DNA from: Nematostella vectensis
Taxonomy: Eukaryota; Cnidaria; Anthozoa; Actiniaria; Edwardsiidae
NCBI RefSeq assembly: GCF_932526225.1
Contig: NC_064048.1
Coordinates: 5,686,627 to 5,750,626 of the forward strand
Length of the DNA stretch: 64,000 bases
Reading direction: 5' to 3'
Of this stretch, positions 10,487-21,731 are shown piece by piece. A model generated the notes under the pieces. The model was not told the DNA's origin and made no database searches. It saw only the letters and a program-made list of their open reading frames with translations. Each line of letters begins with the position of its first letter. Position 1 is the stretch's first letter. The position numbers and the translations under genes were made by a program.

Positions 10487-13400
10487 ATGTCGAAAGGTGA
10501 GTGTACAGCATTTTAGGCCGTTTTGAGCCCATCTTTTTATTAAGATTCGTTTGGAAATAACGTTATGCAAATAAAATGCATTTATTTTGCGTTGCAGAAA
10601 ACGTGGCTAAGGAAATGGTAAGTGTTTTGTGTGAGGCGAAGAAGCAACAAATAAAAGAGTTGTATCGTGTAGCGGAAAAAAACGGCAATTAAGTCACAGG
10701 CAGGAAACATGGGTAAAATAAAAGGGAAAGTGTAAAAAGACACTAACAAGATTTATGGTTGCTTTAAATAAGATTTATAATGTGTATGTTTGAAGGTTGT
10801 TAATTGTAGAAAAAAAAAACTTTTTTCTAATAAAATGACTAAATTAATTACCATGTTATTTTCAAGGTTTAAGGTCACAATCTGACGGGAGATGTTGTTG
10901 TGTGTTGCCAATTGTCGTAGTTTTTTAGTTGGGTAGTTTTTATTTTGTGTGTGATTTTATGATGTGCGTTCTTGTTTTTGCTAGTTGTTGCTGTTAAGTT
11001 AAGTAAGTTGTGTCGTGTTCTGGTACAGAGGTTAAAGCTATAATCTTCCTATATCTATCGTAAGTATTCGAATCCTCTTATATAAATAACCTACACGAAT
11101 CAAATTGCTAGCATCTATTTTTTTTTCTGTTTTAGGAAGAGAGGATGGAAAAGTAAGTAATCCAGATTAAGTACTTCAAGGGAACTTCAAAAGAACGCCT
11201 TGCCCCTAATGCATTTGCTTGACATTTTAGTATTTTGTTTTTCCAGATAATTAAATGCTAACACACTAATAACCTTTTCAACACGCAGTCCCGTAAAATG
11301 ATATTTAAACCAATCCCATCCCCTCCCTTCCCCCACTCCCTTGAATTCTCGAGGATTGCTAGAGGATTATTGCTTTGTTTTTTTTTTTTAAATTTCGGCC
11401 ACGAGTCTCTACGCGGGGGTGACCTTTGGGGGCGGTCGCAAAGTAGACTGGATCCTCTAGCATGAGTCCTGGTACAATGACCTTCAAACACCCACCCCCC
11501 TCCCCTCCCCTTTCCCTTGCAGTCTAACACAAACCTTTCTCACACACAGTCTTGTACAGTGACCTTTGAACCCACCCCCCCTCCCCTCCCCTCCCCTTGG
11601 AGTCTAACACAAACCTTTCTCACACACAGTCTTGTACAGTGACCTTTGAACCCACCCCCCCCCTCCCCTCCCCTTCCCCTTGGAGTCTAACACAAACCTT
11701 TCTCACACACAGTCTTGTACAGTGACCTTTGAACCCACCCCCCCTCCCCCTCCCCTTGGAGTCTAACACAAACCTTTCTCACACACAGTCTTGTACAGTG
11801 ACCTTCAAACACCCCCCCTCCCCTCCCCTTCCCCTTGGAGTCTAACACAAACATTTTTCACACACAGTCTTGTACAGTGACCTTTGAACCCATCCCGCCC
11901 CGTGGATCTTTCATCGTGAAAGAAGTGGGGAAGTTCCCCGCATCCTTTCTTGTCAAACACATTCTACTCCATTTAAATGTCCTAAATCACTGACGTCGAA
12001 GTTTGTTTTGTTTTAGGGAAATTCCTTTTAACCCAGACAATAAAATGGATCCCTCTGTTCCCGATAATGTGGGAGCGACCAAAAACCGAGCACCGGATAA
12101 CGAGGGAGCGATCAAAATCCCTGCCCCGAATAATGATGGAGAGATGAAAGATCCTGCCCTGGGCGATGAGGGAGCAATGACAAATCCTGCCCAAGATATC
12201 GAGGGAGCGATCAAAGCCACTGCCCTTGATACCAAGGGTCTATTGGCCGATGATGATGGTGCAAAGGAGACACCTTTGGCTGTTAATGAGGGTTCGACTA
12301 AGTCTTCTGTGCATGAAGAGAGAGCCAAAGAGATGGACAAGGAAGACGATGTAAGATCTTTTTTGTTAGTTGAATGTTATTAGTAATGAAAGGGAAAGCA
12401 ACTATAGAGGGCAAGCTAGATAATTGGCGTGATTCAGCAGTTGCAAAATGAATGGCAGAAGTCTGGGAATGATATGATCCTGTTGTAGAATCGTTTTAAT
12501 AAATATTAATTCAAATAATAAGAGGGTTTAGGCCATATTCAGAAAACATAGTTTTCCGTTTCCATAGTTTTTCTTATAATTTCGATAATTTTGATAAAAA
12601 GGGGGTCATCTCCTTATAATTTTCGAAAATATTTGGGGAGCACATGCCTCCAGTGCCCCACCCCCTGCTAAGGCCCTGTTAATACTGTGTTCTTTGATCA
12701 GGCGGCTGTTGTTGCTTCTATCAAAGCTGAAATATATCGGTAAGAAAATGATTTGGATCCATCATGTAGTTGCAGTTCTTAACTTGGGTCAAGAAACTGC
12801 TACAAACTTATTGTTCTTGTCTACTCTTTATTTACAGACAACAGATGAAGTATGCTCTGCTCACCAGCGCCAACGTACGTTCATTAATATTTGTGGAAAG
12901 AGTGGTGTCGCTATTGCTTTTATGTTCTTTGTTGTTGTTTTTATTGTGTTGTTATTGTCTAAAGTGTTGTCGTTGAGTTTGTTGTTGTTGGCTCTACTAT
13001 TAGTAATGATAATATTAGTCGTGATGATGTTGATGATGATATTGTTGTTGATGATCATGATTATAATAATGGTAATGATGTTGATGATGATGAGAATGAT
13101 ATATAATAATATTAACGGCGATAGATGGTGTTGATGATGTTGGGTATCTATGTTCAAAATTGAGATGTCTGGCTAACAATGATGATGATAATAACGATAA
13201 TAGTAATAACCATGACGATGATAAGTTATTTTAAGATACATATGAATCACGCGTAATTCGCCAACTCTCTGTTTTTGCTTCCTTTTTTTCATATCCAGGA
13301 AGAGCTGAAAAGGAACGTCTCGCGGTATGTTAATAATTGAACCGAATTAAAAAGAAATCTCACCCTGTAGTTAAAATGTCACCTCTAGCATAAATTCAGA

Positions 13401-16400
13401 AATTTTAAGATGTATTTCCTTTTTCATTCAAGGTCAGTTCACCTTTATGCCCTAATTATGTTTCGTTACTTTTGGATCAACAGAATCGAGCATGACATTG
13501 AGAATGTCGTTAACACCTCTGTGAGTATCATCATCCATAAAGATTTTTTTAGAAACCTTCATCTTTAAAGAATGTCAATCACCAACTCCTTTGTTATTGC
13601 TTATCTTTGAAAATACAGCGATTTATTCGCAAGGACAATTCGAAATATAAAACAATCTACGAATTAAGTCTGATATGTGTGATGGATTGGTTTATGTAAC
13701 TCACAATTGAGCGATGAAATGGTGGCGTTATTGGCCTTTTTTTAAAGACATGGTTCTAGGCTAGAAGTAAAATTTAACTTTGCAACATTTCACTTTTCTT
13801 TGTATCTCAGGAGTTCCGACAGCAGACAGTCGAGTTGTAAGTTATGCCTATTTATTCATTCTTCAACCCTCATTTATATGTATCATCGCATATAAATGCC
13901 CTTGTCCGTTTCTAGATCTATGATCACCTTTCAAGATCTCAACAATGAGCTGTTTCACAATAACCTCTGGCAGGTACAGTAAACTATACTATGTGTTGTT
14001 AATATTTTCTTTTCATTGATGTCACTTTCCCTAACGGTTGTTGTGATGCTTATCTTGATATAATCGAGGTTATGATTTTTTTGTCGTTTGTTGTTGTTGT
14101 TGTCGTTTGTTGTTACTGATGATGCTCCTAATTTCTTTGTGGTTATTTTTATATTGCTGTTGGAGCTGTGTTTTTGTTAATGTTGTTTACGTGATGTTGC
14201 TATTGTTGCTGTTGTGTCAGTTGCTGTGCTTGGTGTTTCTTTAAGATGTATGTTGTTGCCAACATCTCCCTTTTTGGTTATGCTAAGTTTTCTCTTACTG
14301 TGTTTCGCTAACTTATTCCCAAATTTCAATAGATTCGCGAGAGTCAGATCGCCAAGAAAAAAATCAAGTAAGTTTTGCCCTCTGTAGACACAGCACAGAT
14401 ACTGTTATATTGTCAAGGCCTATTTTTTTCTGCCCCCCCCCCCCCCCTTCTTCCTATCGTTCTTGGTTCTTGCTAACTCTTTGCATCAATTATTACTTTC
14501 TTCTTAACTTTACCAGGCGCGTACACAGGAGGTTGCGCAGGGTGCGCGCGCAATTCCACCTTCTTTGGCGGCCAAAAAGTGGGTCATTTTCTTATATATA
14601 ATGGAATCTTTAATGGAATCTTTAAATGTTATGCTATTTTCATGTGATTCATATGTCTGCGCAACCCCCCTCAGCCAATTCTTTGTACGCGCCTGTTTAC
14701 TACTGCTACTGCTGCTTTCTTCCTTGCTTACTCACTTACTTACAGTTCTGTATGAGTTTGATAAACAGTCCTTTAAAATACTTTTTTTATTTAACTACTA
14801 GACATGTTTCACATATGTTCCATGCCTTTGATGGTATATGTTTGTTTGTTTCTTACAGGGAGCTCGAAGATCTCCAGGCTGAAAATGCCAAAAAGATCAC
14901 CGAGTAAGTATGATTATCATAGAACTTGTGAAATGATCAATACAATATCGTGTGAAATTCGGATGTGTCGGCACCTCTAGAGTGATCTATGCCCTTTCTT
15001 TAACTTTAGGCTCACCGAGGCGACAACCAATCTCGCAGATGCAAATGTGAGTGACATATGAACCGATCAACCAGGGGCGGATCTAGGAGTTCCGAGAATG
15101 GGAGGTGGGGGAGGCAAGGGTTTCAAAAAAGCTAAAGGGCTCATTCATTGTTCCTCCGTGGATTTCCTTTTATTTCTTGTTATTTTAAGCCAAAAATATG
15201 GAAAAGGGGGAGGGGGTGGGGCTCTCGGCCCGCCCCTAGAATATAGATCAGCCCCTGTCAACGACATCAATTGATGCAACAACAACATCTTTTTCTGATG
15301 ACTTCATCGAGTTTTAAAGAAAGTCATCTAAGATGTCGTCAGGACTCTTAACAAAAAGACGACATGCATTGCTCGTGCCACATATTTCATTTTAAGGTCA
15401 TAGAATATTTATTTAATAAAACTCGTTTGCAAACGTTTCAGGCGAAGCTGCTCGAGGCTGGGCTCGCGAGACAGGAGTAAGTTAAAACACAATTTGACAC
15501 AAAAGCCACAATCACACCCGAATAAGTATTTTCATATAATGCAAATATAAATACACGTATTATCAAAACAACAGGTCTAAAATCTTTTTTGGAAATTTTG
15601 GACAAAAGTATTGTGTCGTCGAATTTACGTCAATCATTATCGTCCGAATAAAACTTGGAATTGCCATCGCAATTAATTGTCATTCATTTGATTTTAAATC
15701 ATCTCCAGGAATTATCATTTGTCTGATATGTTAAATATCGTCTTCAACAATACTGTTGCACTATAATAAAAGAGAAACACCGTGTAATGGTGTGTGAGCG
15801 GTTATGATTCTTCAGAATTGTGTTTAGACTTACCTTAACACTGCTTCTTTTGTTGAACAGAGAAATTGAGATGCTGCGCGAACAGCTCAAAGAAGCGGTA
15901 AGTACAATATTTATTTACCCATGATACTCAAGGAGGCAGTAGTACATGATCAATTTACCCATGATGCTCAAAGAGGCAGTAAGTACATTATCTATTTACC
16001 CATGTTGCTCAAGGAGTCAGTAAGTACAATATCTATTTACCCATGATACTCAAGGAGTCAGTAAGTACAATATCTATTTACCCATGATGCTCAAGGAGGC
16101 AGTAAGTAAATGATCTATTTACCCATGTTGCTCAAGGAGTCAGTAAGTACAATATCTATTTACCCATGATACTCAAGGAGTCAGTAAGTACAATATCTAT
16201 TTACCCATGATGCTCAAGGAGGCAGTAAGTAAATGATCTATTTACCCATGATGCTCAAAGAGGCAGTAAGTACAATATCTATTTACCCATGATGCTCAAG
16301 GAGTCAGTAAGTACATGATCTATTTCCCCATGATGCTCTGGGAGGCAGTAAGTAAATGATCTATTTACCCATGATGCTCAAGTAGTCAGTAAGTACAATA

Positions 16401-17609
16401 TCTATTTACCCATGATGCTCTGGGAGGCAGTAAGTACATTATCTATTCACCCATGGTGCTCAAGAGGGCAGTAGTACATGATCTATTTACCCATGATGCT
16501 CAAGGAGGCAGTAGTACATGATCTATTTACCCATGATGCTCAAGGAGGCAGTAAGTAAATGATCTATTTACCCATGATGCTCAAGGAGTCAGTAAGTACA
16601 ATATCTATTTACCCAAGATGCTCAAGGAGGCAGTAAGTACATGATCTATTTACCCATGATGCTCAAGGAGTCAGTAAGTACAATATATATTTACCCATGA
16701 TGCTCAAGGAGGCAGTAGTACATGATCTATTTACCCATGATGCTCAAGGAGTCAGTAAGTACAATATCTATTTACCCATGATGCTCAAGGAGGCAGTAGA
16801 ACATGATCTATTTACCCATGATGCTCAAGGAGGCAGTAGAACATGATCTATTTACCCATGATACTCAAGGAGTCAGTAGTACATGATCAATTTACCCATG
16901 ATGCTCAAGTAGTCAGTAAGTACAATATCTTTTTACCCATGATACTCTGGGTGGCAGTAAGTACATTATCTATTCACCCATGATGCTCAAGGAGGCTGTA
17001 GTACATGATCTATTTACCCATGATGCTCAAGGAGGCAGTAGTACATGATCTATTTTTACCCATGATGCTCTGGGAGGCAGTAAGTACATTATCTATTTAC
17101 CCATTATGCTCTGGGAGGCAGAAAGTACATGATCAATTTACCCATGTTGCTCAAGGAGGCAGTAGTACATGATCTATTTACCCATGATGCTCAAGGAGGC
17201 AGTAAGTACATGATCTATTCACCCATCATGCTTAGGGAGGCAGTTAATGATCTATTACCCATGATGCAGCAACGTACATCGAGTGCATTATCCATATATC
17301 ATAACCTTCAACTGTCCTATGCACATAAATGATCCAAGCACAGTAGAGATTTAAAAATCCAAACTCGAAATCAAAAAATATACTTTGAAGACTTGTTTCT
17401 TTTTTGAAAGCCTATCATTCCGTTTCGTGTCCATGACATTTTGCCCAACCATAACCTTAGAAACACATAGTGCACTTCGCACACTTAGCACGTGACTTTT
17501 TCTTTTTCTTTTAGTTAAACAAATTCATTCATCTCATTTTTCCCAGACCAAGAAAAAGCCAAGCCGATGGCAGAGATTCAAGGCCCGCGTTCGCTTCTTC
17601 TTCGTATAG
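10487..17609 (+). CDS. Coiled-coil protein encoded by 16 very small exons
   Basis: Exons: 10487-10496, 10598-10617, 11136-11152, 12017-12350, 12702-12739, 12838-12874, 13299-13324, 13484-13520, 13811-13836, 13916-13973, 14333-14367, 14859-14903, 15010-15046, 15442-15476, 15861-15897, 17547-17609. All junctions are GT-AG and every phase joins, giving 855 nt and 284 residues from MSK to RFFFV. Residues 17-127 are an acidic, low-complexity exon with an 11-residue repeat (PDNEGAIKIPA type). Residues 128-264 are helical and heptad-like (ELEDLQAENAKKIT, EIEMLREQLKEA). The last 20 are basic and aromatic (SRWQRFKARVRFFFV), perhaps membrane-binding. There is no signal peptide. I do not recognise the family. 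Fifteen exons are 63 nt or shorter. Phases mostly alternate 0-2/2-0, so exon pairs, not single exons, are frame-neutral. Confidence 0.85.
11452..11895. repeat. minisatellite, about 88-bp unit, 5 copies
   Basis: It lies in intron 3 of the coiled-coil gene. Each unit joins AGTCTTGTACAGTGACCTT, a C-rich tract (CCCACCCCCCCTCCCCTCCC type) and GTCTAACACAAACCTTTCTC. The C-rich part varies in length between units. Confidence 0.9.
12896..13230. repeat. low-complexity GTT/GAT-rich intron sequence
   Basis: Impure trinucleotide runs (TTG, GAT, AAT) within intron 6 of the coiled-coil gene. The ORFs here come from the simple repeats. Confidence 0.8.
14514..14695. mobile_element. hAT-like MITE, CAGGCGCGTACA termini
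   Basis: CAGGCGCGTACACAGG at 14514 is mirrored by TTTGTACGCGCCTG ending at 14695, with inner GGTTGCGCAG/CTGCGCAACC also inverted. It lies in intron 11 of the coiled-coil gene and is non-coding. Confidence 0.7.
15072..15257. mobile_element. hAT-like MITE, CAGGGGCGGATCTAG termini
   Basis: It starts CAGGGGCGGATCTAGGAG and ends in GATCAGCCCCTG. The interior phrase TTCATTGTTCCTCCGTGGAT recurs in diverged form near 34256 in a CDC37 intron, so this is a repeat family. It sits in intron 13 of the coiled-coil gene. Confidence 0.65.
15898..17245. repeat. 41-bp minisatellite copying an exon end and 5' splice site
   Basis: 33 tandem units, consensus GTAAGTACAATATCTATTTA followed by CCCATGATGCTCAAGGAGGCA. 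The tail CTCAAGGAGGCA followed by GTAAGT closely matches the true exon 15 end CTCAAAGAAGCG followed by GTAAGT at 15898. By my count 22 of the 33 units keep GTAAGT, including the authentic donor; the rest mostly read GTAGTA or GTAGAA. The array fills most of intron 15. Confidence 0.95.
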
Positions 17610-18899
17610 ATACCTGCGCCCTTATTCACTTCTTCTTATTTTTTATTCACTTCTTCTTATTTTTTATTCACAAATTCGCACGATACAGTACTAAAACAAT
17701 ATCACAAACAATTTGAAAATAATACTATAAAACTTTTGCCCTAAAATTCGATGACATAGGAATAGTAACAATTTGGCCGAGGAATATTATCTACAGCTTG
17801 GTAGTTTTTGCAAACCTGAAACCCAAGCGATTTGTTTCCTACTTTCTTATTACTACAACCGCCCGGACAGGCGAAAGTTTGGTATCTTGATAATCCTGTG
17901 AAAATCCAAACGCATTCTGCCTCTCGTTCCATTCATTTTCTCTTTAACATGAACTTCAACCTGATCTCTCTACCGAGCTCGATATTCATGACCTCGGTAC
18001 GACTTTTTCCGCGAAATTTTCATGAATCAGTTGATCAAGTAATATTTATTTAAAATTTATTTAGTACTGTATCGTGCAAAGCTAGTCGGGATAGTAAATA
18101 ACTGTAAAATAATTCCATATAATTTCATATGTGTGGCGCAAGCAAATATGGGTGTCATGATTCAATAAGTCGGATTGAATCTAACCGACCTACTTAGTGC
18201 TTTTATAAAAAAAGAAAGCACTCTTTTTATCATTGTAAATAAACAAATGGAAGTCAATCCGTGTAGGTCTTTTTATCAAAAGCAAATATAAAAAACACAA
18301 TCACTGAAGAAGAAAAACCATTATCACAAAAAGCATCTTGGAGGGTTGATCCGGGGGCAGTGGTGTACCAGCCCCCTCTCCCACATGACCCTGGTCCAAC
18401 ACCCCTCCCCCCCCCCCCCCCCCTCCCCGCGCTGATCGGATCTGGCCTCGCTTTTAGCACTAAACATATCTTGCCAAAAATGTTTTTTTAATTAGTTCAA
18501 GGTTTATATTGTATTGCAAGTTGCCTTTTGATCCCAAATTGATTTACAAACTGGCTATTTCTTAACTGCTCTCATTATGATAACTGCAAATTATTTTAGT
18601 AACATTTTTAGTCTAAAAAAACTTACTTTTAAAATTACTTTTTTAAGAAAGCGCGAGGGCTGCACAATATCAGACCGAGGACTTGAATGTACGGCCAAAG
18701 GCCGCAGGCCGGCAAAAGGTCTTATATTTCTTTATACAGACCGAGCAAGCGAAGTTAACAAAATTTTAATTATATGGCTTTTATAAATAAAAATGACGAG
18801 AAAACAAATCAACTTTCGCTTTCGCGTGAATATCGATTAGTTTATCGATCGATTTCAAAAAGGCGGAAAAAGAATAAGCAATCGCGCACGGTCAACTAA
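17610..18899. other. 3' flank of coiled-coil gene, then intergenic
   Basis: A tandem pair of TTATTCACTTCTTCTTATTTT occurs just after the stop and is probably 3' UTR. A C-rich tract lies at 18403-18426. No gene was recognised. Confidence 0.4.
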
Positions 18900-19450
18900 G
18901 CCCTATTATATGGGGGGAAAAATTGCTACAATTTCTGAACCATAGTAGCTAAAGAGGCTAAAGCTTGGTGAATTTTCCTAAAATCGGTCTGCGGACGTTT
19001 TGATGTCATTGACATGTCAAGGAAATGCTCCATGTTACCATGGCAACCGGCACATAAGTTTCCCAAAAACTGCAAAAATTATAAGAACCAAGATGGCGGA
19101 AATTCTTACGAAAACATGATTTTCAACGTTTTTATGACCCTTTTTGCATTGTAAAGCCGTTAAAGGTTGATTTTGACGTATCTGAATGATGCAAAAATGA
19201 TTCCAACCCGATATCTGATAATCTAGGCAATATACATCGTACGTATGACGTCACTGTGACGTCTTAATTAATTCGACCACACAAAAAATATAGCGTGACG
19301 ATTTTTTGCATGCTGGCGATCATTGTCTGTAAGTTTGATGGTCATATGGTCATAGTGTAAGCGGTTCATGAAATACGGAGGGGGGCCTTTTAGCCCTCCC
19401 CCCCCCCCCCACCAGTCACAGACAGCCAAAAAAAATCAGTATGAATAGGG
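18900..19450. repeat. probable dispersed element with CCCTATT ends
   Basis: The segment begins near GCCCTATTATATGGGG and ends near CAGTATGAATAGGGTT, an imperfect inverted pair. It contains TGACGTCACTGTGACGTC and a C-rich block. No protein is encoded. Element status is inferred from the weak termini and the motif shared with about 7945. Confidence 0.35.
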
Positions 19451-20774
19451 TTAAAGAGTGAAAACATTCAATAAAACAATATAAAACGAAGAAGGAGAAT
19501 GATCCGAGGGCCCAAATGAATGAAAAGCGAAGCAAAAAGGTTTACTTGGTTTATTTACCGTTCACCGTTGTTTTCACCGTAGTGACTAGCACCTTGATAT
19601 AATTCACTTTATTTTTTTTTGGTTGATTTTGTTTTCTTTTTTGGTCGAAATTCGCAAACTTACTCGGCAATGTAAACAAAGCCCGCTGCGAAAAAAAAAT
19701 ATCCAAAACTGCCCATAATATCGTAGGATTCCAGCCTGCTAAATCAGAGCGCGCGTACCATCGTAGTCATATAATAATTTGAAAAAAAAAAAAAACACAT
19801 AAAAAATGCGTCTGCCTCTTTTTTGCATTTCTTATTACAAATAATAACTATGTAGCAGCTTAACGATTTGAAAATTATAAAAATAGGCGTTCCTTTTTTA
19901 AGTTAAAGAAACACGTCGTTACAAAACACTTTAACAGCTCCGGAAACTTGCGCCAAGAAACAAGTGTGTTAAAAAATAGTGTCTTTTGACTCAATAATAA
20001 TTTTCAAGAGTCATTCGCCGACACCGATGTCCGGAAGTTCCTTGTGAATACTCAGTTTCAATTTCGCCCGTTAAAAAAAGAGAACGCAGCTTATTATTAT
20101 CAGCATGATAACTGGAGAACCTTATGAAAATAAGCTGGAATCGATTTAGCTCATGATCCAAATTTAGCTGGAGAAGAAAACATCTGTTTCTCTCATACGG
20201 GAACTACTTGTCACCATCATCATATATTATAAGGCGCCAAGTGTGAAACAACAGCTTTTAAAAGTCAATACAATCGTCACACTTGTATTTGCTTTCACTG
20301 ACTGCTGTTCACTTCAATTTTAATTTAACACTGTCTTTCATTATAAGATATAACCTCCCGATTTGTGATCAAGGTCGAATTTTGTTTATGGAATGTGTAT
20401 TTCTGGCAGTGCCTTGCACAACAGACGTCTAGGATGGTGCGATGGTGAATCGTTACTACGACGTTTGATTAGGACATTGGCAGATGTATGCGGTTTAAAA
20501 CAAGCGAAACGGGTTCGAATTTGGTTATTGGATACCGACGCAAACTTTGCACTTATCTACAAAGAAACAGAGGAATACAAACTGGAATAGAGCGAAAAGA
20601 GATCGTCTTGTTTGTTGACCGAATTTGTAAAACAATTACAGATCGGGCCAAGTCATCTTAAAAAGCAACTTCAGAAATTATCTCAATTCTGTGTTGATGG
20701 TTCAATTCTGAGTTTTTGACAAGCGTTTTATTGGAAAATATGAGGTAAAGAACGTCAACAAATTACTTATCAAA
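19451..20774. other. intergenic and 5' flank of the GPCR gene
   Basis: Several poly(A)/poly(T) runs and no supported coding exon. A 65-codon ORF (20393-20590) has no family signature and probably lies in the GPCR 5' region. Confidence 0.4.
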
Positions 20775-21731
20775 ATGAACAACAGTACTAAAAATATATC
20801 CCAGGCAGAAGAAAAGATGGTGAATATCGAATTATGGTCGATTCCCTATTTTATAGGCGGCTTTTTCACCATCATTTTAAACTTGATGACTCTACTGACA
20901 TTTGCAGGAAATGCCCATTTACGTAGGCGCAGTATGTATTTTCTCATCAGTCTTAGCGCAGCGGATATGTTAGTGGGTGTTACCATGGCGGCATACGCGC
21001 TGTCAATCATATTTTCAATGAGAACTATTATGGACGGTCCTTTGATTGACAGCTTTCAAGTTCATGCCGCCTTTGATATGTTCAGCGCGGTCGCGTCTTT
21101 CGGTGGACTGGTACTCGTGTCACTAGAACGCATGCTCGCTACTGTTTTTCCGATACGCCATCGCGCGATGGGAAATCGCCCGTATTACATAACGATAGTA
21201 ATTCAATGGCTTATCGCTGCAAATTCCGCACCATTTCATCTTCTAAGCCCATGGAACTATTACTACACCGCATCTGCGGGACTGCTGCTTGGTCTTATCG
21301 CTATCTGTGTTTCTTACTTCATGATATTTTTTGCTGTGAAGAATCAGAATCGTAAACACCAGAAGGACATTCTCTCGCGCGCTCAACATCAAGAACGCGA
21401 GCTCGCTAAGACAATCTTCATCGTGACTGTGATCTCCTTGCTTACGTATCTCCCAGATGCTATAGAGACCGCTATTTGGGGAGAGCTATTTGACCTGAAT
21501 TATAACATCATTAGTAGCCTTCTCAGGCAGATGAATTCCACCGTCAACCCCCTGGTGTATATTACAAGAATGAGTGAGTTCAGACGAGCGCTTCAGAAAC
21601 TTGTAAGGTGCAAGCGTCAACATCTGGTATTTACTGATGAAAGAAATAGAGTACCCAGGAACGTCCATGGACACAGAAATGTGGGTGACAGTCCATTGGA
21701 AGACTTGGAACAGCATAAAGGGATCCAATAA
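20775..21731 (+). CDS. Class A (rhodopsin-like) G protein-coupled receptor, orphan
   Basis: Intronless, 318 residues, seven hydrophobic segments. Landmarks: N36 in TM1 (ILNLM), D64 in TM2 (LSAADMLVG), E118-R119 at the end of TM3 (SLERM, replacing DRY), W145 in TM4, P227 in TM6 (LLTYLPDA) and NPLVY at 258-262 in TM7. N-glycosylation sequons lie at N2 and N7 in a short N-terminus. The usual disulfide Cys at the top of TM3 and in loop 2 are not apparent, and the TM6 CWxP motif reads TYLP, so ligand class is uncertain. Short, intronless anthozoan receptors of this type often match adenosine or amine receptors, but I would not name one. The last 27 residues (from R292) and the stop are encoded by the first unit of the downstream minisatellite. 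Confidence 0.93.
   Translation: MNNSTKNISQAEEKMVNIELWSIPYFIGGFFTIILNLMTLLTFAGNAHLRRRSMYFLISLSAADMLVGVTMAAYALSIIFSMRTIMDGPLIDSFQVHAAFDMFSAVASFGGLVLVSLERMLATVFPIRHRAMGNRPYYITIVIQWLIAANSAPFHLLSPWNYYYTASAGLLLGLIAICVSYFMIFFAVKNQNRKHQKDILSRAQHQERELAKTIFIVTVISLLTYLPDAIETAIWGELFDLNYNIISSLLRQMNSTVNPLVYITRMSEFRRALQKLVRCKRQHLVFTDERNRVPRNVHGHRNVGDSPLEDLEQHKGIQ

Noticed and set aside
15290-15350. Hammerhead ribozyme candidate (CTGATGA followed by GAAA)
   Set aside because: The bases between CTGATGA and GAAA do not form stem II, and no cleavage-site stem was found.
15898-17332. Possible CRISPR-like array (regular 41-bp spacing)
   Set aside because: The whole unit repeats with no unique spacers, in an animal intron, and its sequence copies an exon/intron border.
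20393-20590. 65-codon ORF upstream of the GPCR
   Set aside because: No motif and no conserved context; probably 5' flanking sequence.
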